Under the pieces are notes generated by a model. It did not search any database. It was not told where the DNA came from and saw only the letters and a list, made by a program, of their open reading frames with translations. A stretch of 64,000 nucleotides of DNA from Aurantiochytrium sp. KH105 (taxonomy: Eukaryota > Sar > Bigyra > Thraustochytrida > Thraustochytriidae): contig BGKB01000026.1 of assembly GCA_003116975.1 (NCBI GenBank), positions 434,001 through 498,000 of the forward strand. Direction: 5' to 3'. This document shows positions 1 through 8,997 of the stretch, one piece after another (the first letter of the stretch is position 1; each line of letters opens with the position of its first letter). Both the position numbers and the translations under genes were made by a program.

Positions 1-300
1 CTCGCGACGACTGGTGCCGTTGTTGGCGCCACCACCATCGGCAGCGGCAGCGCCTCCCGCGGGCCCTTTGCCGGCCTTGCCCATGGAAACGACGAGACCG
101 AAGATTGTTTTGCACAGCGAGGCGGGGATGCTTTCATCCTGCTCTTTCATCGCGGCCGCGAAGGCGTCGGCGCCCTCGCGCTCGTGCTGCTTGGCGTTCT
201 CAATGAAGAACTCCGCGAGCGCCTCCTCCGACACGCCCAGGCCCGCCTCGAGCTCGCGCTGCACGCGCGCCACGAGCGACAGGCGGTCGAGGTCCTCCAT
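1..300 (-). CDS. DHX8/Prp22-type DEAH-box splicing helicase, N-terminal 100 residues (cut by window edge)
   Basis: The reverse strand reads an open frame from an ATG at 300 to the window edge. The peptide starts MEDLDRLSLVARVQRELE and continues LGVSEEALAEFFIENAK, then a Met-Gly-Lys-Ala-rich linker. This matches the conserved N-terminal helical region of metazoan DHX8 and yeast Prp22, where a short helix with the pattern LExLSLVxKVxxEL precedes a domain of the pattern LGxxDKxLAEFxIxLA. The family releases spliced mRNA from the spliceosome in the nucleus. The S1 domain and helicase core would lie outside the window. It is divergent from the small membrane protein at 688, with about 390 bases between the starts. 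The family call rests on the N-terminus alone. Confidence 0.75.
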   Translation of the reverse strand, partial: MEDLDRLSLVARVQRELEAGLGVSEEALAEFFIENAKQHEREGADAFAAAMKEQDESIPASLCKTIFGLVVSMGKAGKGPAGGAAAADGGGANNGTSRRE

Positions 301-687
301 CGTCGCCGCCTCCGCCTCCGCCCGCGCGCCCGCGCCGCCGCGACGCCGCGCCGGGGCTCGCGCGTCTCGAGTCGTCTCGTCTCCTCGCGCCGCGAGATGA
401 AAAAGGGTTTTGCAGGCCTCCACCGAACGAGAGGCAGAGAAGGGGAGAAAGGAAGAACAAAGAAGACGCGGGAACGAAGATCACCGTCTTCAGGTTTCTG
501 CAGTGCTTTTCGCGCGCAGGCAACTCCGAGGAGCAGCAAAACCCCTACGCGAGGCGAGGTCATCCCGGGCGCCTTTGGCTCTGCGCTGTAGCTCGCTCCA
601 CCTGGCTGGCAGTTCGCCGCCGTCGTCTGTCTGTCTGTCTGTCTGCGTCTTCGTTTGCGTCAGGGCGAGGTGAAGCGCTGCGCCACG
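301..687. other. Intergenic space between two divergent genes
   Basis: This stretch separates the divergent starts at 300 (-) and 688 (+). It has a purine-rich strand around 390-480 and a TCTG tetranucleotide run at about 627-645. No convincing ORF with family-like sequence is present. It most likely holds a bidirectional promoter and both 5' leaders. Confidence 0.5.
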
Positions 688-909
688 ATGCTGCGTAAGC
701 TGCTCAAGCCCAGGCCTGCCAATATTGCGGCGTGGGCCGTGGCGGGAGGCGCCATGTACGCGTGGTCACAGTATGACAAGCAAAAGGCTACCACGTTTTC
801 AGCGAATGAGGTCGAGACATGGAACGAGGATATCAAGGCTAAGCATCCCAAGAAAAAGGTCGCGGGGGATCCCAAGGACCTTGACGAGGCGCCCAAGCCG
901 ACTGAATAA
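688..909 (+). CDS. Small single-pass membrane protein, 73 aa, unknown function
   Basis: The ORF opens at a TTG, but the first ATG in frame is at 688, and the protein there begins MLRKLLKPRPANIAAW. Residues about 10-26 form a short hydrophobic segment (IAAWAVAGGAMYAW) after a basic N-terminus, followed by a charged tail rich in Lys and Asp ending KPTE. Basic start, one short membrane segment and hydrophilic tail are typical of small mitochondrial inner-membrane subunits or assembly factors, but no family is recognised. The gene is convergent with the ankyrin gene that ends at 1025. Coding potential is supported by the coherent layout and its place in a gene-sized gap. Confidence 0.6.
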   Translation: MLRKLLKPRPANIAAWAVAGGAMYAWSQYDKQKATTFSANEVETWNEDIKAKHPKKKVAGDPKDLDEAPKPTE

Positions 910-1024
910 ACATATATTCGCTACTTGCAAAGTACGCTACCTATCAGCATCATTCTTCGTCGTCATCATGGACTACGGTTTTTGCGCTGGATTCTATTAC
1001 CTTTCAATTTACGACATGGAGAGC

Positions 1025-1990
1025 TTATTTCTTGAGCTCGAGGGCACTGGCGCGCCCTGAGCGCCAACGCTGATAGTTTTGCGCAAGCTTTGCATGCTCA
1101 GTGTCTCGCCGAATTCGGTCTGCTGCGTCTTCTCTTGTTTTGCGACGAGCATTCGCCGCTTTGCGCTGCGTCGCTCCCCTTCGAAGCTGTGCGCGCACAT
1201 GCTTTTCAAGCACTTCGTAAACGGGGCCGTCTTGCCGCATTGCAGCATATTGCGACGCACTCTGGCCCGCTCGCGTCTTGACGTATGGATCTGCGCCCAC
1301 ATTCAGTAACGTCTGAACAACGTATGGGTCCGTGGCCAAATGTAGGGCTGTCTCGCCCCGCAAATTTTGCACATGGACGTCCGCACGTGCATGCATTGCA
1401 AGCACTCGCACCAAGTTATTGTGACCTGTCTGCGCAGCAAGCATGAGTGCAGTACACTTGCCAAGAACTGTGCGCTTGTTTACATCGAGACCTCGGCATG
1501 ATAGAAGCAATTTGAGCAGACCCTCATTCTCGCCGCGCAGACTTGCCTCGTGAACCATTGCACGGCCCGTCCGGGGATGCACGTCATTTATGGCACCATT
1601 GGGAATCCCACGTGTCATGAGCCATTCTTGCAGGCCTTCTTTGTCCCCATGCGATATGAGTCTCATAGGCACGTCCATGCTACCGCGCGAGAGATCTCCC
1701 GGAGCTGGCGATTGCGGCGTCGCCGGTGAGGGTGTTTCGAGCTTCGTCGTCAAGAGCACGACCGACGCGTCATCTTGCCCAGCGGAAGATAGTTCATGCT
1801 CGACGGATTGGGGCGCACGTTTAACGAGGCTGCGACCCTTGTCTTTGTGCGTGCGTTGTCTTCGGTTTCGTGTTCTTCTTTCACGCCGCACGAGGTCGCC
1901 AAGTCCAGTCAAAAGGTCAAGCTGCGCCGCGGTCGAAGTATGCGTGTCATCATCTCCGCGCGTGTCGCCGTCTTTGTCTGTGGCACCCAT
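1025..1990 (-). CDS. Ankyrin-repeat protein, 321 aa
   Basis: The ATG at 1990 is the first in frame and the stop is TAA at 1025. The first 110 residues are acidic then basic and low in order. Ankyrin repeats follow at about 130-245: GRAMVHEASLRGENEGLLKLLL, then CTALMLAAQTGHNNLVRVLA, GETALHLATDPYVVQTLL and a degenerate last unit. The TALMLAA and TALHLA hairpin signatures and the GADPY motif are clear. The last 60 residues form a basic helix, rich in Arg and Lys, likely coiled. Ankyrin stacks bind other proteins; nothing in the sequence identifies the partner or site of action. Confidence 0.85.
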   Translation of the reverse strand: MGATDKDGDTRGDDDTHTSTAAQLDLLTGLGDLVRRERRTRNRRQRTHKDKGRSLVKRAPQSVEHELSSAGQDDASVVLLTTKLETPSPATPQSPAPGDLSRGSMDVPMRLISHGDKEGLQEWLMTRGIPNGAINDVHPRTGRAMVHEASLRGENEGLLKLLLSCRGLDVNKRTVLGKCTALMLAAQTGHNNLVRVLAMHARADVHVQNLRGETALHLATDPYVVQTLLNVGADPYVKTRAGQSASQYAAMRQDGPVYEVLEKHVRAQLRRGATQRKAANARRKTREDAADRIRRDTEHAKLAQNYQRWRSGRASALELKK

Positions 1991-2385
1991 GTCAAAACCA
2001 AAATGTATTGACGCGGCTTTCTTTCTCCCCAGCGCTCTCAGTGCTGACCGTTGTTTTGGTGCACACCTTCTTTCTTTACTTTTTATTTTTTACTCTTTTC
2101 TGCTGGCTTCTTTTCGGTTTTTCGGGGGTGCAATCGAAGGTTGACAGCGAGCGACCAGAGGCGAATGGATGGTCAGATGAAAGAAATTTTCTATTTGTGT
2201 AAATGTGCAGGTAGTATGGCTCGCTTGCCCGTGGCAAGATGATTTTAAAAAAAACAACAAAAAAATGGCAATGGACATCTTGCCCATTCCCCATCACCAT
2301 CACCATCTTCGGGGGCGCTTTGCAAAAAGGAAAATAAGATTTGGTCAGAAATGGTTCGCACAATAGCCAGGCAACGTATACGAGC
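1991..2385. other. Intergenic space, 3' side of the TPR gene and 5' side of the ankyrin gene
   Basis: The region is AT-richer than the flanking genes, with T-rich runs near 2065-2100 and an A-rich run near 2248-2266. Both neighbours lie on the minus strand, so it should hold the TPR gene 3' UTR and the ankyrin gene promoter. No further gene is supported. Confidence 0.4.
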
Positions 2386-3567
2386 TCATGAGCGACCACT
2401 GCCGCTCGAGCCGTCACCAGCGATCTCATCCTCCAAATCAACCTTGTCCACACCAAGCTCGTCGAGCACCTGCTGCTGAAGAGCATGCGCGTCAGCATCC
2501 TTGCCCCATGCCATGTAAAGCTCGGCGAGGTTGTGCATTGCAATAATCGTTTCGCTATGAGACCCGCCGAGCTTGGCCTGACGAATACGAAGAGCTTCCT
2601 TGTACTCCTTTTCAGCGAGCTCAAAGCGACCTTGAAGCTTGAGCTCCAGCCCCATGTTGTTGCGCGCAGTTGCCACACGCGGATGTTCTGCATCCAAGGC
2701 AGCAACGATAATATTTCTACCACCCTCCACATACGACATGCTGTCCTCTTTGTCGTTGAGCAAGCGAAGAACCGCGCCATAATTCTGCATCGCCATCCCG
2801 TAGTCTGGCGACTCCTCGCCCTTGAGCGACTTGAGGGCCTCCATATTGGTAGCAAAAAAGGTCTTGGCATGCGTGAGAAGAGAGTGTTTCTCCATACCCT
2901 TGGAATTCAGCGCATACGTCTTGTAAAGCTGTCCAAGGTTGCCCATAGCTGTGACAGTGCTGAGGTGGTCGTCGCCGACAGTATCCTTGTAGATGCGGAT
3001 CGCCTCGCTGAGAGATTTGACGGCTTCATCGAACTCGCCAACTTGCTTGTGCATGAGCGCCAGGTTGTTCAAGACGCTAGCATAGACAGGGTGCTTGTCT
3101 CCATAAAAGCTTTCGACGGTGAGCTTGACGGCTTCAGCCACCTCGCGCGCCTCGGCAATCTTGTTCTGCGACCAGAGCTCGTGTACCTGCTGCTGTAGCT
3201 TGGAAATTTCAAGCTCGGGGCCCTGCAAGTGCTCGGGGCGACTGCCTCCGCCTAGGCCGAGGCCTTGCCCTGTCGGAGTCGCCGATGCCGACGCTCCTGC
3301 CTGCTCGGCCTGGTCCTGCAGTTGCTCCTGGATCTGCTGCTGCATTTCCTGCTGCACCTTGGGATCTGTGCGGTGCCTCGTGATGGAAATCCCTCCAGGT
3401 CCCGTGCGCGCCGCAAATCCTCTTGACGACGCCGGCGTGGCGTTCGACGCCGCCGACGACATCGACGTCCACCGCGCCTGCCTGTTGGCCGCGCCCCTGC
3501 TGCCCGCGTTCGTCGCGCAGCTGGCGGCCGCCGCCGCCAGCGCGTAGCTCCTGGCCAGCCGCTGCAT
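2386..3567 (-). CDS. Kinesin-light-chain-type TPR protein with mitochondrial-like leader, 393 aa
   Basis: The ATG at 3567 gives MQRLARSYALAAAAASCATNAG, an Arg, Ala and Ser-rich start without acidic residues for about 50 residues, as in mitochondrial presequences. A Gln-rich helix follows (about 70-90). From about 130 to 375 there are tandem TPR units with the kinesin-light-chain pattern: ASVLNNLALMHKQVGEFDEA, TAMGNLGQLYKTYALNS, AMQNYGAVLRLL, TARNNMGLELKLQGRFELA and IIAMHNLAELYMAWGKDADA. The layout resembles mitochondrial TPR proteins such as TTC19, but no residue proves orthology. It faces the methyltransferase gene at 3955 across 387 bases. Function is likely protein-protein scaffolding, possibly in mitochondria. 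Confidence 0.8.
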   Translation of the reverse strand: MQRLARSYALAAAAASCATNAGSRGAANRQARWTSMSSAASNATPASSRGFAARTGPGGISITRHRTDPKVQQEMQQQIQEQLQDQAEQAGASASATPTGQGLGLGGGSRPEHLQGPELEISKLQQQVHELWSQNKIAEAREVAEAVKLTVESFYGDKHPVYASVLNNLALMHKQVGEFDEAVKSLSEAIRIYKDTVGDDHLSTVTAMGNLGQLYKTYALNSKGMEKHSLLTHAKTFFATNMEALKSLKGEESPDYGMAMQNYGAVLRLLNDKEDSMSYVEGGRNIIVAALDAEHPRVATARNNMGLELKLQGRFELAEKEYKEALRIRQAKLGGSHSETIIAMHNLAELYMAWGKDADAHALQQQVLDELGVDKVDLEDEIAGDGSSGSGRS

Positions 3568-3732
3568 CTATTCTATCCCGGCCGCCTCTCCGCGGCCCTT
3601 CCGCGCCGCGCCTCGCCTCGCCTCGCGCACGCGCAGCGCCGGCCGGCCGCGCCCTTCCGCGCCGCCGCGCCTCGCCGCGTCTCGCGCCGCCGTCGCGTCG
3701 CGAGCTTCGCGCGCACGGGGAGCGATCTCGGT

Positions 3733-3795
3733 TTGGCTTGGCTTGGCTTGGCTTGGCTTGGCTTGGCTTGGCTTGGCTTGGCTTGGCTTGGCTTG
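3733..3795. repeat. Pentanucleotide array (TTGGC)n, about 12 copies
   Basis: Near-perfect tandem TTGGC/GGCTT units run for about 60 bases. They lie between the divergent starts of the TPR gene (3567, -) and the methyltransferase (3955, +). Confidence 0.98.
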
Positions 3796-3954
3796 CACTT
3801 GCTTGACAAGTGTCGGGTCATTCATTCACTGTCATTCTCTCATTCTCTCATTCCTTCTTTGGCGGGGCAGGGCCGGCATAGGCGCAAGCAAGGCAAGGCC
3901 AGGCGAGACCTCGCGCACGACCTCGACATCGAGCGCGAGCGCGTCTGCGGCAGC

Positions 3955-5036
3955 ATGAGCGAGGCGGACGCGGAGGCCGAGCACCCGGGCGCCGTGCTGC
4001 TCGACCTCGACGGCCTCTTCGGCGGCGAGAGGGTCAACCACGGCGACCCGGAGGAGCCCTTTGTGTGGACGCCGCCGCGCGGGACCACCAGCGCCAAGGA
4101 GGCCGCCGACGCGGCCGACGCCAAGGGGGAGTCTACCGCGACGGAAGAGGGCCAGCGGTCCGACAGGCAAGAACCTCCTGTCAAGCTTCGTTTGGCAAAT
4201 GGAAATGTACATCTCATGGCGCAGCACGTGTGGCAATCGAGCATCACGCTGGCCGAGGAGATCTGCCACGGCCGCGTCGACATCAAGGGCAAGCGCGTTC
4301 TCGAGGTAAGTGGATATTTGTTTCTGATGCCACAACGATGAAGTCAGGATTCCGACTTTGCCCAACGATCTTGGATTTGTCCACTGACAGAATGCAACAC
4401 ATTTGAATGAATGTCCACGCGGGTGATATGTGATGCGATGCACTAATGCCGCAGCTCGGCGCCGGCGCAGCTCTGCCTGGTATCGTCTCGCGAAGGCGGG
4501 GTGCAACCTTTGTAGCCATCACAGACTACCCCGAGGATGTCATCGTGGAAAATATGACACATAATGTCAAAGCCAATGAACTCGACACGGACGCTCCGGC
4601 CGTCGTCCGCGGCTTCAAGTGGGGTGAGCCCATCGACGATTTGATGGCCTGCTGTCCCGACGGGGCTTATTATGACACCATCCTAATGGCTGATACCTTG
4701 TGGATGGAAAACCAACATGAAAACCTCTTGCAAACCTGTGTCGGCATCCTCAAGCGCGCTCCGCCAGAGGTAGAGGCTGTGGCAGTGCTTACATACATGA
4801 ATCATGATGACGGCCGTGGTGTTGCCGGACGCTTCTTCGCCAAGGCCCAGGAGCTTCATGGCTTCCAAGTGAGCTCAGACCGCCGCATTGCATGGCGCGC
4901 CAACCCGACCGAGGAGGATTACGAAAGCGACAGCGACGATCCGGACCGCTACGGGCCCGTTCATTTCCGTACCTTGCGTCTCCCACCACCCACGAGCAAC
5001 ACGTCGTCGGAAGCTGTCTCAACAGAAGCACAATGA
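3955..5036 (+). CDS. Family-16 lysine/N-methyltransferase (EFM7/NNT1-like), two exons, 310 aa
   Basis: Exon 1 is 3955-4305 and exon 2 is 4455-5036. The intron has a GTAAGT donor, a CTAAT branch-like motif and a GCAG acceptor, and is in phase 0. Splicing rebuilds motif I exactly at the junction: KGKRVLE from exon 1 joins LGAGAALPGI from exon 2, the SAM-binding glycine loop. Before it comes LMAQHVWQSSITLAEEI, matching the (W)xxxxLAE helix of the Methyltransf_16 family. Later YDTILMADTLWMENQHENLL matches the D-x-hhh-(A/S)DxLY(W) motif. Yeast and fission yeast Efm7/Nnt1 methylate eEF1A; METTL21-type enzymes have the same layout. The substrate here is unknown. The first 75 residues are an acidic Ala/Asp-rich extension. 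Exon 1 could start at other ATGs, but none is in frame upstream. Confidence 0.85.
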
Positions 5037-5099
5037 TCTTGAACTATCAAATGACCGATCTTTTGATTACTGGTATCTATTCCTTTGTATCTACAGCGA

Positions 5100-5153
5100 A
5101 CAAGGAAGCAAGCAAGCAAGCCAGCCAGCCAGCCGGCCGGCCAGCCATACAGG
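5100..5153. repeat. AAGC/CAGC tetranucleotide-rich stretch at a convergent 3' end
   Basis: AAGC units pass into CAGC and CCGG units between the stop of the methyltransferase and the stop of the zinc-finger gene. It is short and imperfect. Confidence 0.7.
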
Positions 5154-5222
5154 CCCATCCATGCCCAGGCTCAGACAGAAACGCAGCGCGACACGTCGAA
5201 TTACGTCCATGGAGCGAGATGG

Positions 5223-8183
5223 CTAGTCTTCTTTGATGTTGTTCTTGGGAAGCTTGGGAAGTCGTATCACAAGCGAGACACATCGAAGAGTCATGGGCGC
5301 TCCTTTCTCCTGTAGCGACTCAATCACAGATTCCGACAGTCCGTACCTCATGCAAAGACTCTGCAGAGAGGCGCGACGCGTCGGACCTTCGCGCCGAACC
5401 GGCAACTGACTCTCCGTCAGCATCGCAGCTCCGCTGCGTCTCTGTCCCGCGCTTTCCGCTTGAGATACTTCATCCCCATCCTCCTCGCGTAGATTCTCGT
5501 CGAGCTCAATGCAGCGCGCAGAAAGTGGAAACTTGTGCGTTTCGAGAATTCCCCGAAGAGTCTGCCCGTTGCACGGCTTCGAGACATTGAATTCAAAAAG
5601 CGCGAAGAGCCCGGCAAGCGACATATATGACTTGACTGACGCTGTTTCTAAGCCAGCAATCCGATTTCCTGTCCTTGGGCGGAAACAGATGCACTCGCGA
5701 GAGAGCGGCAAGGCCTTGGAAGTATCGGCGATAGAAACCCCAAGGAGGTCAGCGAGCCGCGTGAGAGAAATGTAAACCTTGCCCACTTTGTGCGTCGGTT
5801 TTTCCTTGGCGAGCTCGAAGGCAACCACTGGCGCCTCGAGGTCGATGCCGGCCTTTGCAAACACATCTTTCCATCGTAACACGCCGGGCTCTGAAACATT
5901 TTGACTGCAATCTGCAAGACCTTGGCCAGTGGCGTGTTGCGAAGAAATACTCGGCTGCTCGCCCTCTGATGTTGAGGTGCCCACGCTCGCTTCGACCTGA
6001 GACAATGATGTCGACCCTGGAGATGTGTCCTTGTCCTGAGCCACGTTCGACTCATCTTGCAGGCTCGTCCGCTCGTTTTCTTTTTCTTCATTCTCTCCAT
6101 GCTGCGGTACGGCCGTGACGCCCACTTTTCCGTCCGAACGAAGCCCAGAGGCCGCCTCGTCTGCTACGCCCTGGCCGTCCAGCATCTGATCGCCTGAGAT
6201 GGAAGATTTTGGCATTTTATCGCGTTCCATGCCAAAAGGCACATCCAGAGGTATCTCATACATGGCCAAAAACCTCGGCAGCGTAAAGTAAATAAGGCCA
6301 AAGCAGTCCGTATTTGTTGCATTCGACGCCGGAAGCGCCGAGAGGTCAATCACCTGCTCCTCGTCCGTGCAGCTGCCCGAGTCATTGCCATTGTCGTAGT
6401 GTGCTGACATTGAATCATGGGCCCGCGCCCCATCTCCATGAGACGATGGTTCTAACTTTGGTTTCTTCAACGACTTGCCACCTTTGTGCTTAATTCTTGT
6501 TCGTTTGTGGGTCTCAGTCTTTGTCGCAGCTGACAGAGGCTCTTCGCCAAATTTTTCAGCCTTCATCAACTTCTTTTTTAGACTGCCCTTCTTCTTCTTC
6601 TCCTCCTCCTCCTCCTTGGCAGCGGCTGCGAGAACACCCGCAAGTGCTTTTGCCGAGGAGGAAGACGAGGAAGACGACGATGCCAAAGCACCAAACGACG
6701 ACGACGATGAGGAGGACGAGGAAGAGGACGTGTAGGCAGAGCAAGATTTGGAGGTTTTCGAGTGCATGTGCGACCAGCAAAGCCCATCGTAGAAGCTCGG
6801 TTCCTGGCAGAGTGGTATGGCACAAGCAGCCACGGCGGACATCTTGGGGTTCTGACTCATTGAGAGGTGCTTCTTTGAGTCTGTTGTCTTGACAGGGCAA
6901 GCGACGCTTGCTACACTGTTGGCATACGGATCGGTCCTGTGCTTTTTGAGGACACCAGGTGTATCTTTTGCCTTCCGACCCGTCTCGTGTTTTCGTTTGA
7001 CAGCTGACGCCTTGGGGCTTGTGGCCTTCGCTTCCGAAGGAGCGGTCTTATCAATACATCTATTCTGTTTCTGTGATATGCCAGTGTCTGAGGGTTTTTG
7101 GATGTGCATGAAACACATACCATCCTTGACTGCATACCGGCCACAGCGAAAGTGTTCACACATACCCCAAAATCGTTTCGTATGCACGAAACACAGCTTC
7201 TCATGGTTTTTAATCTTTTCAGAGCAGCCTTTAACTTGGCAAACCTGATCTTCTGAATGCGCCTGGCCCCTTTTGTTTGCAATACTTTTGCCCGATGCCT
7301 CATTGCCTCTTGCTTTGGCACGGGACGCTTTACCCTTGCGTGAGGGCCCATGCCGTGAGCAGAGTCCATTCGCCAAGGCTGTATTGTGGCACCGTGGGTA
7401 TTGACAGATGCCCAACATTTCCTTTTCGTGTTTGGCACAGCGACCGCTGGTACAAAAGAGGGCCAGCTCGCGGCTGCAATTGGGATGCTGGCATGTGAGA
7501 TCTAGAACCACGTTTCGACGAGTTTTTGCCGATGTGGGTGTCTTTCCTTCCTGCTTAATCGACGCAGTAGGTGTCGTACTGCCCTCTTGAGCGTGGATAT
7601 AGCAGAGACCCCGAGTACGCTCTTGCTTTCTGCAACCTTCCACAGAGCACTGCATTCTTCGGAAGTCGGAAGTACCAAGGTTTTGATTTGAACCAAGATG
7701 AAATGAACACATGCCGTCTCGGTACACAGTCTGACGACAGTTTGTGACATGGCAATGCATCTTGTGACTAGCAAAGGAGCTGCCGACGTGTCTTTTGCAG
7801 CGCGAACCCGCCGAAGCAGCATCATTGCAGTCTTTTACGCTGCAAAGAGGATGCTGGGTAGCAGATGTCTGTTTCATCGCTGATGTGGAAGTCGACGAAG
7901 ACGAAGATGATGATGACGATGACGATGACGATGAAGACGTAGCAAGGGGTCTGCTTTCGCTTACACACTTCCCTCCTCGGTTTGTAAGCGCCGCTTTATC
8001 CTGTGTTGCCTTTTTAAGCTTATAATGTCTAAAGCAGTAGCAGCTATATGTTCTTTTTCGCGAGCAACCTATCGTTTCGCACTGCAACAGTTCATCATGA
8101 CGCCAACAGAGACCGCGATGACGCGTCCCAGCTCGAGCTGTGCAGCCTGCGGTCTTGCACGTCCCGTTAGAAACTCGCGTCAT
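5223..8183 (-). CDS. Ten-finger Cys/His zinc-binding protein of the plant/oomycete WRKY19-like type, 986 aa
   Basis: The ORF opens with a GTG at 8222, but the first ATG is at 8183 (MTRVSNGTC). The first 380 residues hold nine units and a tenth lies at about 465, all fitting C-x4-C-x(9-12)-C-x2-H. Examples are CHVTNCRQTVYRDGMCSFH, CQYPRCHNTALANGLCSRH and CEHFRCGRYAVKDGMCFMH. This spacing is the one seen in plant and oomycete proteins labelled WRKY19-like zinc finger; it is not a WRKY DNA-binding domain. Polyserine tracts (about 90-110 and 490-525) and a Lys-rich, NLS-like region (about 535-580) follow. Residues about 770-930 form a separate ordered region of unknown family (VGKVYISLTRLADLLGVS and CIELDENL). 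Probably nuclear; whether it binds DNA, RNA or protein is not known. Confidence 0.8.
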   Translation of the reverse strand: MTRVSNGTCKTAGCTARAGTRHRGLCWRHDELLQCETIGCSRKRTYSCYCFRHYKLKKATQDKAALTNRGGKCVSESRPLATSSSSSSSSSSSSSSSTSTSAMKQTSATQHPLCSVKDCNDAASAGSRCKRHVGSSFASHKMHCHVTNCRQTVYRDGMCSFHLGSNQNLGTSDFRRMQCSVEGCRKQERTRGLCYIHAQEGSTTPTASIKQEGKTPTSAKTRRNVVLDLTCQHPNCSRELALFCTSGRCAKHEKEMLGICQYPRCHNTALANGLCSRHGPSRKGKASRAKARGNEASGKSIANKRGQAHSEDQVCQVKGCSEKIKNHEKLCFVHTKRFWGMCEHFRCGRYAVKDGMCFMHIQKPSDTGISQKQNRCIDKTAPSEAKATSPKASAVKRKHETGRKAKDTPGVLKKHRTDPYANSVASVACPVKTTDSKKHLSMSQNPKMSAVAACAIPLCQEPSFYDGLCWSHMHSKTSKSCSAYTSSSSSSSSSSSFGALASSSSSSSSSAKALAGVLAAAAKEEEEEKKKKGSLKKKLMKAEKFGEEPLSAATKTETHKRTRIKHKGGKSLKKPKLEPSSHGDGARAHDSMSAHYDNGNDSGSCTDEEQVIDLSALPASNATNTDCFGLIYFTLPRFLAMYEIPLDVPFGMERDKMPKSSISGDQMLDGQGVADEAASGLRSDGKVGVTAVPQHGENEEKENERTSLQDESNVAQDKDTSPGSTSLSQVEASVGTSTSEGEQPSISSQHATGQGLADCSQNVSEPGVLRWKDVFAKAGIDLEAPVVAFELAKEKPTHKVGKVYISLTRLADLLGVSIADTSKALPLSRECICFRPRTGNRIAGLETASVKSYMSLAGLFALFEFNVSKPCNGQTLRGILETHKFPLSARCIELDENLREEDGDEVSQAESAGQRRSGAAMLTESQLPVRREGPTRRASLQSLCMRYGLSESVIESLQEKGAPMTLRCVSLVIRLPKLPKNNIKED

Positions 8184-8997
8184 TTGTCGATTGTATAGTT
8201 TCCCTCCCCCAAGAGACCGCACGTGAAGCTGGCTGGTGGTTAGGCAAGTCAGCCCAGCCTAATGAGCTCGCCTCTCGCCCTGTGACGGACGCCCTGCGAG
8301 CTGGCCAATCTCCTCCGCGGCAAGCTTCCTACCGCCCTGCCCTGCTCTGCTCTGCTCTGCTCTGCTCTGCACTGTAGTGCGCTGCAACTGCAGGTCTTGC
8401 CTGCCCGGTCGAGGTCGCTGTCGCGTAGCTTTCTCGTTTGGCGCCTCACATGTCGCATCTTTGACGGACTGCACAACCCGCAAGCTTTGGCGGATTTCGG
8501 AGAATGAAGTATATTCTAGGTTCTAATACGGCCGCCACTTTATAGTAAAGATCGAGGATATCCGCGCCGTGTAACCGACCTGTCCGGGGCCTGGGAATGG
8601 GCCAAAACGAGAGAGAGTCCCGCGGGCAGAACCAGCTGGCTGGCTTGCTTGCTTGCTTGCATGCAAGGGGCTTGCGTGAGGGAGAGCGTGTGAGTCGCGC
8701 GGGTGCGCTTGCGCTTGCGTGCAGCAGCACCGGCACCAGCCAGGCTAGTACTGTTACGAAGAGGAGGCTCGTTCCGAAGGACTCAAGAAAAGCAAGCTTG
8801 AAAACCTATAGCAGCCCTCCGAAGGTCTTCACCTTCTTCTTCTTCTTCGTCTTCTTCTTCTTCTTCATATTCTCCTTTGCCACCGCGTACAACGTGTCTT
8901 CAAGCCTCGACGCAGGGGTTACAATAAGTTCGATCGCGAGCTTTCGCGAACGTGCAGATCCCGAAGTCCTCGTCGGGAGGTGCGCAGAGATATCTTG
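8184..8997. other. Divergent intergenic space with simple repeats
   Basis: It lies between the zinc-finger start (8183, -) and the coiled-coil start (8998, +). It contains the TCTGC array (8336-8370), a GCTT run near 8640-8660 and a CTT run at about 8827-8870. No extra gene is supported. Confidence 0.5.
8336..8370. repeat. Pentanucleotide array (TCTGC)n, about 7 copies
   Basis: Five perfect TCTGC units are preceded by two CCTGC variants. The array is about 155-190 bases upstream of the zinc-finger protein start on the minus strand. Confidence 0.95.
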
